From the NCBI GenBank assembly GCA_049513455.1, contig JBEKWB010000014.1, positions 1 through 57,360 on the forward strand: a stretch of DNA of 57,360 nt, written 5' to 3'. Made by a program: the position numbers and the translations under genes. This DNA comes from Bog-473 sp049513455. Lineage in GTDB: Bacteria; Actinomycetota; Acidimicrobiia; Acidimicrobiales; RAAP-2. Position 1 is the stretch's first letter. Each line of letters begins with the position of its first letter. Of the stretch, positions 42,457 through 51,142 are shown piece after piece. The notes under the pieces were generated by a model, which was not told the origin of the DNA, searched no databases, and worked only from the letters and a program-made list of their open reading frames with translations.

Positions 42457-44118
42457 GTGCCGCCATGGTTTGCTCACTTCATGGACGGCAACACGGCTGC
42501 AGTCGCGTCAGGCGTCACTAGCACAACACGGCGGCGAGTGGCGTTGGGCATCCTCTGTATCTCGCTCCTGATCGTCTCCCTCGACGACACTATTTTGAAC
42601 ATCGCGTTACCGGCGTTGGTCCGCGATCTGCGGGCAACGGAGTCTCAGCTGCAGTGGATCGTCGATGTCTACGCCTGCGTCTTCGCCGGCTTACTTCTCA
42701 TAGCAGGCAGCGTGGGGGACCGCTTCGGACGCAAACGGGTTCTCCTGGCTGGGCTGATCATCTTCGCGTTCGGTTCCGCATACTCAGCTTTTTCGGATTC
42801 GGTCACCACATTGATTTCGGCGCGGGCGATCATGGGCGTTGGGGCTGCCTGCATCATGCCGGCAACACTGTCGATCATCACCGACGTGTTCCGAGAGCCC
42901 TCGGAACAGGCACGAGCCATTGGGATCTGGTCGGGGACCACCGGTCTTGGTATCGCCATTGGCCCGATAGCGGGAGGGTGGTTGCTCTCCCATTTCTGGT
43001 GGGGTTCCGTCTTCCTGATCAACGTTCCTGTGGCCGGTGTCGGTGCTCTTGGCGCGCTCCTTTGGATTCCAGAGTCTCGCGATTCTTCTAAACGACCACT
43101 CGACTTCTTCGGTGCCGCGTTGTCCACGAGTGGCCTCGCGATGCTCCTCTGGTCGATAATCGAGGCCCCATTACGCGGATGGGACTCCGGGTCGGTCCTC
43201 GCCGTCGGTCTCGGCGCCCTCGTCATCCTCGGGGGGTTCGTGGCATGGGAACGCCGGGCCTCGCACCCAATGCTCGTTCTGGAGGCGTTTGGGAACCGGC
43301 GCTTCTCAATCGCCATGGCTGCCGTCGCCCTGGCAGTTTTCGCCCTCATGGGGGCCCTGTTTGTGCTGACCCAGTACCTGCAGTTCTCGCTCGGGTACTC
43401 AGCCTTAGCCACTGGGGTTCGCATCCTCCCGATTGCCGCAGTTCTCGCAGCTGCTGCGCTCGTATCCACCCGTCTGGACCGATGGCTCGGCACCAAGGTG
43501 GTGGTTGCAGCAGGGCTGGTCATTGTGGCGAGCGGACTCTGGCAGCTGACGACACTGACGGCGTCCAGCGGCTTCGCGCAAGCCCTGGGGGGAATGGTGT
43601 TACTCGGCCTCGGGGCCGGGCTCATCATTGCGCCGGCAACGGCGTCGGTCATGGGGTCGTTGCCGCGCGAGCGTGCCGGGGTTGGGTCAGCCACCAACAG
43701 CACCTCCTTGCAGGTGGGCGGGGCACTCGGTGTGGCGGTGATCGGATCCGTGCTCTCATCCCGCTACCAGAGTTCACTGATCCCAGTTCTGAGCGGTCGA
43801 TCCGTTCCAGCCGCCGCCGCGCATGCCATTTTGGGCTCGATTGGTGGCGCACTGACGGTGGCCGGCATGGCCGGAGGCAAACTCGGCCATGAGCTCGCGT
43901 CAGCAGCTCGTGTGGCCTTCATCGACGGGATGCACGGGTCCTTACTGGTGGGTGCAATCGTCGTCGCTCTCAGCGCCGTGCTCGTGGTGATCGCCCTGCC
44001 GGCGCGGAGTCGCAAACCGCAGAATCCCTCCTTGCCCCCCGATGTCACAGAGCCGCAACCGGCGCCACAAGCCCCGTCTCTTCACGAAAATGCTGGTGTC
44101 GGAAGGGCTGATCGGTAG
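42457..44118 (+). CDS. MFS transporter, DHA2 (14-helix) family
   Basis: The product has about 550 residues. VSLDDTILNIALPALVRDLR is the DHA2 first-helix motif, and GSVGDRFGRKRVLLAGLIIF is MFS motif A between helices 2 and 3. GIAIGPIAGGWLLSHFWWGS is the motif C region. About 14 hydrophobic helices are seen. It probably exports a drug or metabolite; in this setting an organic acid or sugar is possible but unproved. Starts at 42457 or 42481 are both in frame. Confidence 0.9.
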   Translation: MPPWFAHFMDGNTAAVASGVTSTTRRRVALGILCISLLIVSLDDTILNIALPALVRDLRATESQLQWIVDVYACVFAGLLLIAGSVGDRFGRKRVLLAGLIIFAFGSAYSAFSDSVTTLISARAIMGVGAACIMPATLSIITDVFREPSEQARAIGIWSGTTGLGIAIGPIAGGWLLSHFWWGSVFLINVPVAGVGALGALLWIPESRDSSKRPLDFFGAALSTSGLAMLLWSIIEAPLRGWDSGSVLAVGLGALVILGGFVAWERRASHPMLVLEAFGNRRFSIAMAAVALAVFALMGALFVLTQYLQFSLGYSALATGVRILPIAAVLAAAALVSTRLDRWLGTKVVVAAGLVIVASGLWQLTTLTASSGFAQALGGMVLLGLGAGLIIAPATASVMGSLPRERAGVGSATNSTSLQVGGALGVAVIGSVLSSRYQSSLIPVLSGRSVPAAAAHAILGSIGGALTVAGMAGGKLGHELASAARVAFIDGMHGSLLVGAIVVALSAVLVVIALPARSRKPQNPSLPPDVTEPQPAPQAPSLHENAGVGRADR

Positions 44119-44154
44119 CTGGGCGGAACGTAACCTCCGACGATCACCGCTTCG

Positions 44155-44466
44155 TCAGTCCTGAGTGGGTATCGTCTCAGATCTCTTGTTCGCCACGGAC
44201 ACGCGGTAATGCACTTCGGCGTCGGCATCGTCGATATGCTCGGTTGGAACGAACCATCGAATGACGGTTCCGATGACATCGGGATCCCCACCATTCACCC
44301 ATTCCAGAGTGCCACGGCGGTCGGCCACCGCAGCCATCTGAAAAATCTCGGCCCATTCAAGGTCCGGCCGCGCATCCAACTGCCACTCAATTTCGATCCT
44401 GTTGCCGATCTCCTTGAACATGCTGCGCTCAATGATTGTGAACCCATCCCGAGTCTCATCCACCAT
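44155..44466 (-). CDS. Small protein of unknown function
   Basis: The product has 103 residues. FTIIERSMFKEIGNRIEIEW, LEWAEIFQMAAVADRRGTLE and VHYRVSVANKRSETIPTQD make a plausible beta-rich fold with no recognised family. The ATG at 44466 faces the CoA-transferase gene, and the palindrome at 44548 lies between the two, so both could be controlled by it. Confidence 0.6.
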   Translation of the reverse strand: MVDETRDGFTIIERSMFKEIGNRIEIEWQLDARPDLEWAEIFQMAAVADRRGTLEWVNGGDPDVIGTVIRWFVPTEHIDDADAEVHYRVSVANKRSETIPTQD

Positions 44467-44547
44467 TGGTTTGTCCCTTCACTTCTCAAAACTGCGTATA
44501 CACAGTGCACATCCGGTTCGAGACTACGGCCGCGCTGGGGTCGCGCA

Positions 44548-44564
44548 TAGGGCCGAACGGCCCC
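44548..44564. promoter_or_regulatory. DosR-box-like palindrome, site 3
   Basis: TAGGGCCGAACGGCCCC, core GGGCCGAACGGCCC. It is 70 bases before the CoA-transferase ATG and 81 bases before the divergent small gene. Confidence 0.6.
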
Positions 44565-44634
44565 GTAGTGGTCACCCAGTGCAAAAACGGGCCTGTCTTT
44601 GTGGGGTATCCCTCGGTGCGCGAGAGTTGTCGCT

Positions 44635-46149
44635 ATGGCAAATCGAATTCGGAGTCTGGATCTCGCCGGCAAGGTGAGGACAGCGGACGAGGCGGCCGCG
44701 CTGATCTCGAATGGATCGACCATCGGGATGAGCGGGTTTACAGGGTCGGGGTATCCAAAAGAAGTGCCCGGAGCCCTGGCGCGGCGGATCGGCGAGGCTC
44801 ATGGGCGGGGAGAGCCGTTCACCGTGAACGTCTGGACCGGTGCGTCGACAGGTCCCGATCTCGACGGCGCACTCGCGGCCGTCGACGGTATCGACCTTCG
44901 CTTGCCCTACATGTCCGATCCGATCAGCCGGGCGAAGATCAACGCGGGCGAGATGGAGTACCTCGACCTGCATCTTTCCCATGTAGCCCAAATGGCTTGG
45001 GAGGGTTTCTTCGGTCACCTGGATATGGCTGTGATCGAAGTGTCCGGAATCACGCCCGATGGTGCGCTCATACCCTCCTCCTCCGTAGGAAACAACAAGA
45101 CGTGGCTCGAGCTGGCAGACAAAGTGATCCTGGAGGTGAATTCCTGGCAATTCGAGGAGCTTGAGGGTATGCACGACATCTACTACGGCACGGCCCTTCC
45201 TCCGAACCGAAAGCCGATACCGATCCTCAGACCGGACGATCGCATCGGGCAGCCGTACCTTTTTTGCCCGCACGACAAGATCGTGGCGGTGGTGCAGACC
45301 GACGATGCCGACCGCAACACGCAGTTCAAAGTGACAGACGATGAATCGGTTCGCATCGCGGGACATGTCGTCGAATTTCTCGCCAATGAAGTGGAAAAGG
45401 GTCGGCTTCCACCTACCTTGCTACCCCTGCAGTCCGGCGTCGGCAATGTTGCCAATGCCGTGCTCGCCGAGCTGGATAAAGGCCCTTTTCGGCCGCTGAC
45501 CGCCTACACCGAGGTGATTCAGGATGGCATGTTGCAGATGCTGCGCTCGGGCACACTGGCGTCGGCATCGGCGACCGCGTTCTCACTCTCCGACGCCGCA
45601 ATCTCAGAGCTGCGGGGGAACATCGACTCGTATCGAGGGCGCATCGTGCTGCGCTCTCAAGAGATCAGCAATCATCCGGAGGTCGTACGTCGACTCGGTT
45701 GCCTCGCTATGAACGGGATGATCGAAGCAGACATCTACGGGAATGTGAACTCGACGCACGTCATGGGTTCCAGCATCCAAAATGGGATCGGAGGCTCGGG
45801 CGATTTCGCGCGCAACGCCTACATCTCATTGTTTGTGACGTCGTCGACGGCGAAGAGTGGGAGTATCTCTCGCATCGTCCCGATGGTCAGTCATGTCGAT
45901 CACACCGAGCACGATGTGCACGTCATCGTCACGGAACAGGGAGTGGCGGACCTGCGAGGATTGGCGCCTCGGTTCCGTGCTCGACGGATCATTGAAAACT
46001 GTGCTCACCCGGATTATCGCGAAGCGCTACTCGACTACTTCGATCGGGCCTTGATTACGGCACCTGGCAAGCACACCCCTCACCTCCTCGATGAAGCACT
46101 GTCATGGCACACACGCTTCCTGCGGCATGGCACCATGCGATTTGATTGA
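44635..46149 (+). CDS. Acetyl-CoA hydrolase / succinyl-CoA:acetate CoA-transferase family
   Basis: The product has 504 residues. Class-I CoA-transferase pattern: ALISNGSTIGMSGFTGSGYP, VNVWTGASTGPDLDGALA, LPLQSGVGNVANAVLAEL and LTAYTEVIQDGMLQML, which carries the expected catalytic Glu. Further on are NSTHVMGSSIQNGIGGSGDF and IVTEQGVADLRGLAPRFRAR. It would release acetate from acetyl-CoA, either by transfer of CoA to succinate or by hydrolysis; both exist in the family. In context it completes a pyruvate-to-acetate route after pyruvate:ferredoxin oxidoreductase. Confidence 0.9.
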   Translation: MANRIRSLDLAGKVRTADEAAALISNGSTIGMSGFTGSGYPKEVPGALARRIGEAHGRGEPFTVNVWTGASTGPDLDGALAAVDGIDLRLPYMSDPISRAKINAGEMEYLDLHLSHVAQMAWEGFFGHLDMAVIEVSGITPDGALIPSSSVGNNKTWLELADKVILEVNSWQFEELEGMHDIYYGTALPPNRKPIPILRPDDRIGQPYLFCPHDKIVAVVQTDDADRNTQFKVTDDESVRIAGHVVEFLANEVEKGRLPPTLLPLQSGVGNVANAVLAELDKGPFRPLTAYTEVIQDGMLQMLRSGTLASASATAFSLSDAAISELRGNIDSYRGRIVLRSQEISNHPEVVRRLGCLAMNGMIEADIYGNVNSTHVMGSSIQNGIGGSGDFARNAYISLFVTSSTAKSGSISRIVPMVSHVDHTEHDVHVIVTEQGVADLRGLAPRFRARRIIENCAHPDYREALLDYFDRALITAPGKHTPHLLDEALSWHTRFLRHGTMRFD

Positions 46150-46220
46150 GTGCCATGCGGTGCGATCACCGTCGTAAACACCTCCACGGGAGAGGCGCGA
46201 ATCAAAGGCGATCAAGCGGC

Positions 46221-47114
46221 TCAGATCGTGTTCGCCCTATCCCACGCGGCGGCACCTATGAGACCTGCGTCGTCGGCGAGCTCCTCTTTCACGAGGGCGA
46301 ATTTCATGGCGATGATTGGTGCCATTTCGTTCAATCTCTCTCGCACCGGGTCCAGGAGCGGTCGTTCTCGGCCGATGCCCCCACCGATGATGATCAGATC
46401 GGGTCCAAAACACCATGCGAGGTTAATGATGCCGATTGTGACACTTTCGACGATCTGCATCCAGACCGCGGTGGCCCGATCGTCGCCGCTCTCTTCGAGA
46501 GCCTCGAGTTGCTCCCCGGTGCGGGCTCGAACTGCGCCAATCTGAGCGAGGCGCGGGATGTTGCTCCCGGAGGCGAGTTCTTCGAGCGTGGCAGGCTCTC
46601 CATTCGAAAGGGCATGACGATCGATGATCGTATGACCGATCTCCGCCACCGATCGACGCCCGCGGACTAGGCGGCGGTTCAGTAACACTCCGGCACCGAT
46701 ACCGGTTGAGACGGTGAGGAAGGCAACGTCACCGGCATTTCTCCCGGCGCCGAAGTACGTCTCCCCGACCGCGGCCAGATCGGCATCATTGGCAATGCAT
46801 ACTCGTCGGCACAGTCGGGAAGTCAGGTGGTCCTCGGCGAGCTCGGTCACCCAGTCGGGTGGCAGGTGGGGAGCCCACAGTGCGCTCCGACGTTCGTAGT
46901 CGACCAAGCCTGGCACGGCCACCACAGCCGGATAGTCCGGATCGGCCCCAAGCTCAGCGATGAGTTCCGCGATGGAGTCGGTGATCGAACCCTGAGTAGG
47001 TGTCGGAACTCTATGTCGCTCGAGTACCGTGCCATCTCCGTCGATGACCGCCACTCTGAGGTTGGTGCCCCCGAGGTCAACGGCAATGACCGGGCAACTC
47101 TCCGTAGCGCTCAT
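46221..47114 (-). CDS. glk: ROK-family sugar kinase (glucokinase-like)
   Basis: The product has 297 residues. CPVIAVDLGGTNLRVAVIDG is the ATP phosphate-1 loop, VCIANDADLAAVGETYFGAG the sugar/catalytic Asp region and FLTVSTGIGAGVLLNRRLV the phosphate-2 loop. The Cys-rich zinc motif of many ROK proteins is absent: after EIGHTIIDRHALSNGEPATL there are no C-x-C-G-x2-G-C residues. No DNA-binding domain is present, so it is an enzyme, not a repressor. It is convergent with the CoA-transferase gene and 31 bases downstream of the PfkB gene on the same strand. Confidence 0.88.
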   Translation of the reverse strand: MSATESCPVIAVDLGGTNLRVAVIDGDGTVLERHRVPTPTQGSITDSIAELIAELGADPDYPAVVAVPGLVDYERRSALWAPHLPPDWVTELAEDHLTSRLCRRVCIANDADLAAVGETYFGAGRNAGDVAFLTVSTGIGAGVLLNRRLVRGRRSVAEIGHTIIDRHALSNGEPATLEELASGSNIPRLAQIGAVRARTGEQLEALEESGDDRATAVWMQIVESVTIGIINLAWCFGPDLIIIGGGIGRERPLLDPVRERLNEMAPIIAMKFALVKEELADDAGLIGAAAWDRANTI

Positions 47115-47145
47115 TGACGCACCCGGCTGGAGTACGGACGCACCC

Positions 47146-48141
47146 TCACCACTTGCTGACCGAATAGCCAGCGGGGGCCTGATCGAGCCACTGTTTCATC
47201 TCCCGCTCCGAAAGGAGTCCCGCTTGTGATCCGACCTGCTGGACAACACTCATGGCGTTGATCGGCGCCCAGGCGAGCGCCTCGTCCAATGAATGGCCCT
47301 TGCAGATGGCCGCCATCAGCGTTGCTGTGAAGGCGTCTCCGGCGCCAGTGCGGTCGATCGGCGGGGCTGGGTCGGGGTAGGAGGGCACGCAGTAGCGGGC
47401 CGTCCCATCTGAGGCGAATGCTCCCGCCGGACCGTCGGTGATCACGACTGTGCGTGCCCCGAGCCCGTGGAGGCGTTCGAGAAGATCGGCCATGTCATGG
47501 ACACTTCCACCACCTATCTCGACTGCCTCTTCCCGATTGCACACGAGGAGGTCGGCTCGGCGGTAGAGGGCCGCGAGCGTGTGCGATCCCATCGCGATCT
47601 GAAAGGTACCCGGCTGAAATGCGAAACGGACGGTGGGCTCCGCTCCGAGCCATCCGGCCAGCTGGTCGTAGTACTGAGGTGCGTCGGAACCGACTGAACT
47701 CAGATAGAGCCACCGAGGAACCTCATCCGGTGGCGTCCAATGGTAATCGTAGATCTGGTGACGGACGAGGATCGTTCGATCTTCTCCGAACCAAAGGACG
47801 AAGTTTTGATTGCTGGACACGTCCGGATCGACCTTAAAGAGGTGGGTGTCAACACCCTCTCTTCGCAATGCGAGTTGGATGGCGCGTCCCACTTGGTCGC
47901 CACCCACGTGGGTGGCGATCGTGGTGGCCAGGCCCAATCGGGAGAACGCGACCGCCGCGTTCGCGGCATTGCCACCCGATTCGATCGTTTGGGCATGGTC
48001 GACAGGCAATTTCTCACCGTACGGGAGCATGAGCCAGCGACCCGACACGTCCTCAATTGTCTTCACTCTACCGTCGAGCAGACGGATGAAGACATCCGTT
48101 GCCGTGTCACCGACACTAATGACATCCCATTGCCGCCGCAT
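47146..48141 (-). CDS. PfkB-family carbohydrate kinase
   Basis: The product has 331 residues from the ATG at 48141; a TTG at 48153 is in frame. WDVISVGDTATDVFIRLLDG, ESGGNAANAAVAFSRLGLAT and VGGDQVGRAIQLALRREGVD are seen, and IDRTGAGDAFTATLMAAICK holds the catalytic Asp and anion hole. The fold covers ribokinase, fructokinase, 1-phosphofructokinase and minor phosphofructokinase. The glycolytic neighbourhood favours a sugar or sugar-phosphate, perhaps supplying a missing 6-phosphofructokinase. Site 4 is 33 bases upstream. It is probably co-transcribed with the ROK kinase. Confidence 0.88.
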   Translation of the reverse strand: MRRQWDVISVGDTATDVFIRLLDGRVKTIEDVSGRWLMLPYGEKLPVDHAQTIESGGNAANAAVAFSRLGLATTIATHVGGDQVGRAIQLALRREGVDTHLFKVDPDVSSNQNFVLWFGEDRTILVRHQIYDYHWTPPDEVPRWLYLSSVGSDAPQYYDQLAGWLGAEPTVRFAFQPGTFQIAMGSHTLAALYRRADLLVCNREEAVEIGGGSVHDMADLLERLHGLGARTVVITDGPAGAFASDGTARYCVPSYPDPAPPIDRTGAGDAFTATLMAAICKGHSLDEALAWAPINAMSVVQQVGSQAGLLSEREMKQWLDQAPAGYSVSKW

Positions 48142-48174
48142 GTCACAATGCAACCGTCAATGTTCGTTCGGCAG

Positions 48175-48190
48175 TAGGGCCGTAGGTCCT
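48175..48190. promoter_or_regulatory. DosR-box-like palindrome, site 4
   Basis: TAGGGCCGTAGGTCCT, in the divergent PfkB/enolase promoter region, 33 bases before the PfkB gene start. Confidence 0.6.
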
Positions 48191-48222
48191 GAGCCGAGAT
48201 GATGATGCCTTCCGAATTCCCG

Positions 48223-48238
48223 AGGACCTATGGCCCTA
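48223..48238. promoter_or_regulatory. DosR-box-like palindrome, site 5
   Basis: AGGACCTATGGCCCTA, reverse strand TAGGGCCATAGGTCCT. It is 137 bases before the enolase start and starts 48 bases (between four and five helical turns) from the start of site 4. Confidence 0.6.
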
Positions 48239-48375
48239 TCGGTGCTGGTGTGACCGGTCCACCCTGAAGTGACCACTTGGTGCACATGGGAGAAGGAAAG
48301 AACTGACCAGGAACAATAGGGGGCTTGGAATCAATCGCTAGGGGTTTCAGCATCGAGACCGCCGGAGGTACGGAT

Positions 48376-49635
48376 GTGTTGGAGGTAGTGGCTCTTTCCG
48401 CCCACGAGATCTTAGATTCACGGGCGCGTCCCACCATAAGTGTCAGCGCGACCATTCGCGGTGGGGCAGTCGGCCGAGCTGGTGTCCCCTCGGGTGCTTC
48501 GACGGGCTCGCGAGAGGCCCGGGAACTACGGGACGGGGACTCCTCCCGCTTTGAGGGCCAAGGCGTTCGCGCGGCAGTTGGTAGTGTCATGGGCGAGATC
48601 GCCCATCTCCTGCGAGGTCACGAGTTTGTAGATCTCGCGGCACTCGATGCCGCTCTCATAGAGCTCGACGGAACCGCAAACAAAGGTCGCCTTGGCGCCA
48701 ACGCAATGCTCGGCGTATCCATGGCCGTCGCTCGAGCGATTGCCGAAGACGCCGGCGAGCCGCTGTGGTACTCACTTGCCCAGCCCGCTATCACGCCACG
48801 ACTGCCCATCCCGCACTTCAACGTGATCAACGGTGGGGCTCACGCGCCAAACTTGCTCGAGTTCCAAGAGTTCATGCTTGCACCGTTTGGCGCGCCAACC
48901 TTTGCCGAGGCGGTGCGCGCCGGGGCGGAGATCTATGGGGCGCTCCGCCGTGAGCTCCTTGGCCGCGGCCTCAGTGCGGGCTTGGGCGACGAGGGCGGAT
49001 TTGCACCGGAGATCGCTTCGCCCGAAGAGGTGCTCGCCCTTCTTGTCGGTGCGATCGGCGCTGCTGGCTACGAGGCAGGACGATCTGGGGTGGCGATCGC
49101 CCTCGATCCGGCAGCGAACGGCTTCTACCGGGACCACTCGTATGTCGTAAGCGGCCAAGTGCTCTCCAGTGACGAGATGATTGAGCGATATGTCGAGATG
49201 GTTGACCGATTTCCTATCTGGAGCATAGAGGACGGTCTGGCCGAAACCGACTGGAGTGGTTGGGAGCGCCTTACCGCTCGGCTCGGCGATCGCATCCAGA
49301 TCGTGGGTGACGATCTATTGGTCACAAACCCCGAGATCATCACTGAAGCAATTCTGCGCAAGGCGGCAAACGCCGCGCTCATCAAGCCGAACCAGATCGG
49401 CACGGTCACCGAAACACTCGACGCCATGCGAATCTGTCGCGAAGCCGGCTGGTCTCAGATGGTCTCCCACCGTTCGGGTGAAACCGACGACAGCTTCATC
49501 GCCGATCTCGCACTCGGTAGTGGTTGTGGGCAGATCAAGAGCGGTGCACCGGCTCGTGGTGAGCGAGTGTCGAAGTACAACCGATTGATCGAGATCGAGG
49601 CAATGAATGATTTGCCCTATGGCTTGGCCGGCTGA
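48376..49635 (+). CDS. eno: Enolase
   Basis: The enzyme converts 2-phosphoglycerate to PEP. ALSAHEILDSRARPTISVSA is the N-terminal strand; most enolases have R-G-N-P-T here, so R-A-R-P-T is a variant. Catalytic and Mg sites follow: PSGASTGSREARELRDGD, IPHFNVINGGAHAPN, GLGDEGGFAPE, YPIWSIEDGLAE-like FPIWSIEDGLAETDW, QIVGDDLLVTNP, NAALIKPNQIGT and SHRSGETDDSFIADL. The GTG at 48376 is chosen because GGAGG lies 7 bases upstream and this gives the usual length; a TTG at 48325 is in frame. The PEP synthase relic follows after 12 bases. Confidence 0.93.
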   Translation: MLEVVALSAHEILDSRARPTISVSATIRGGAVGRAGVPSGASTGSREARELRDGDSSRFEGQGVRAAVGSVMGEIAHLLRGHEFVDLAALDAALIELDGTANKGRLGANAMLGVSMAVARAIAEDAGEPLWYSLAQPAITPRLPIPHFNVINGGAHAPNLLEFQEFMLAPFGAPTFAEAVRAGAEIYGALRRELLGRGLSAGLGDEGGFAPEIASPEEVLALLVGAIGAAGYEAGRSGVAIALDPAANGFYRDHSYVVSGQVLSSDEMIERYVEMVDRFPIWSIEDGLAETDWSGWERLTARLGDRIQIVGDDLLVTNPEIITEAILRKAANAALIKPNQIGTVTETLDAMRICREAGWSQMVSHRSGETDDSFIADLALGSGCGQIKSGAPARGERVSKYNRLIEIEAMNDLPYGLAG

Positions 49636-49647
49636 AGAGGAGCGATT

Positions 49648-49908
49648 GTGACAAATCCCACTTACGTCAAATTTTTCGAGGAGTTCGGCATTGATGACGT
49701 CTCTTCGGTCGGAGGAAAGAACGCCTCCCTTGGCGAGATGTACCAAAAACTCTCCGGGAAGGGTGTACGCATACCAAACGGCTACGACTCAATGAGCCTC
49801 AATCCCGACACCGTGCTGAAGACTACGCGGACAGTGCTCGAGCTCGAGCACCGTCGAGCGGGAATCTCGCGCAAGGAGCTCGCGCCGAATACGGCCGGTG
49901 GAGGGTAG
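49648..49908 (+). pseudogene. Phosphoenolpyruvate synthase remnant with large internal deletion
   Basis: Residues 1-46 (MTNPTYVKFFEEFGIDDVSS, VGGKNASLGEMYQKLSGKGV, RIPNGY) are a perfect-looking PEP synthase N-terminus. They are joined directly to DSMSLNPDTVLKTTRTVLEL, which resembles the last 25 residues of the same enzyme (normally I-D-S-I-S-L-N-P-D). About 700 residues, including the phosphohistidine and PEP-binding domains, are missing at about 49785, yet the frame is kept. It cannot be catalytic. It lies between enolase and the convergent pgk. Confidence 0.78.
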
Positions 49909-49927
49909 GGAGGAATCGAGTACAGTC

Positions 49928-51073
49928 CTAGTGGCGCAGGAGGGACGCGCTCGATCGCAGGGCGGCGAGGCCCGGCAGGTCCCCCTTCTCCAGCAGTTCG
50001 AGTGTGGCGCCACCACCGCTCGAGATGTGATCTATACGGCTTTCCAGGCCGAAGTCATGGAGCGCTGCGGCGGTCTCGCCACCACCCACAACGGTGAACC
50101 CTGGGCACGAGGCGACCGCTTCGGCGAGGGCGCGGGTACCTTCCTCAAACCGCCGGTCCTCAAATACGCCCATCGGTCCATTCCAAAGGACCGTGCGGGC
50201 GCGGCCGATGGTCTCGGCGAAGCGCACACGGGTAGCTGGACCGATGTCAACTCCCTGCCAACCTGGAAGGAGATCGACACCGAACTGGCGCACTGCACCG
50301 GTCGGGGGCGCACCGATTCCGAGGACCCCCTCCGGAGAAAGGCCGACGAGGTCGCTAGGGAGCTGCAGTACGGACTGCGAGTCCAGGAGAGAGCGCGCCT
50401 GCTCCAAGTATTCCGGTTCGAGGTGGGACGCGCCGATTTCGTGCCCGAGCGCGGCGAGGAATGTGAAGCACATGGCGCCGCCGAGCAGGAGATGGTCGAC
50501 CCGGTCACTCAGCGAGCGCAGTACCCCTAGCTTGTCGGAGACTTTCGCACCGCCCACCACGGCAACGAAGGGTCGAGCCGGATCGATCAAGATGCGGGAG
50601 AGTGCCTCGATTTCGCGTTGCAGTAGCCGTCCCGCAGCACTCGGCAGGAGGGCTGGAGGCCCGACGATCGAGGCGTGGCTCCGATGGCAGGCACCAAAGG
50701 CATCGTTGACGTAGTAGTCGAATCCCTCGACGAGGCGGCGTACGAACTCTGGATCGTTCGCCTCTTCGCCAGGGTCGAAGCGCAGGTTCTCCATCACCGT
50801 GATACCTGGCACCATTGCCGCGAGTGACTCGCGAACCGGCGCCATGGCGAATCGGGGATCCACCTTGCCCTTGGGGCGGCCCAGGTGGCTGCACACCGTC
50901 ACCAGCGCACCGTTCGCGCGCAACCATTCGAGGGTGGGCACCGAGGAGCGGAGACGAAAGTCGTCGGCCACTTCGAAGCCGCCGCCTGCCTTTGCTCGAA
51001 GTGGGGCATTGAGATCAGACCGGACCAGAACGCGTCGCCCTCTGACCGGAGGTAGATCCTCGAGGGTCGGCAT
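49928..51073 (-). CDS. pgk: Phosphoglycerate kinase
   Basis: The product has 381 residues from the ATG at 51073, with AAGAAGG upstream; a GTG at 51112 would add 13. RRVLVRSDLNAPLRAKAGGG, VTVCSHLGRPKGKVDPRFAM, VMENLRFDPGEEANDPEFVR, YYVNDAFGACHRSHAS, VVGGAKVSDKLGVLRSL, VLWNGPMGVFEDRRFEEGT and GGGETAAAL form the complete substrate and ATP sites. It makes ATP from 1,3-bisphosphoglycerate, the product of GAPDH encoded at the start of the same operon. It is the last gene of gap-porGAB-FAD/Fd-pgk. Confidence 0.94.
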   Translation of the reverse strand: MPTLEDLPPVRGRRVLVRSDLNAPLRAKAGGGFEVADDFRLRSSVPTLEWLRANGALVTVCSHLGRPKGKVDPRFAMAPVRESLAAMVPGITVMENLRFDPGEEANDPEFVRRLVEGFDYYVNDAFGACHRSHASIVGPPALLPSAAGRLLQREIEALSRILIDPARPFVAVVGGAKVSDKLGVLRSLSDRVDHLLLGGAMCFTFLAALGHEIGASHLEPEYLEQARSLLDSQSVLQLPSDLVGLSPEGVLGIGAPPTGAVRQFGVDLLPGWQGVDIGPATRVRFAETIGRARTVLWNGPMGVFEDRRFEEGTRALAEAVASCPGFTVVGGGETAAALHDFGLESRIDHISSGGGATLELLEKGDLPGLAALRSSASLLRH

Positions 51074-51142
51074 ACGTAGACCTTCTTGATCGAGGCCAGC
51101 GGGTCTTGTCACGGTCGATCCTCTCCATTGAGTGTGAACATG

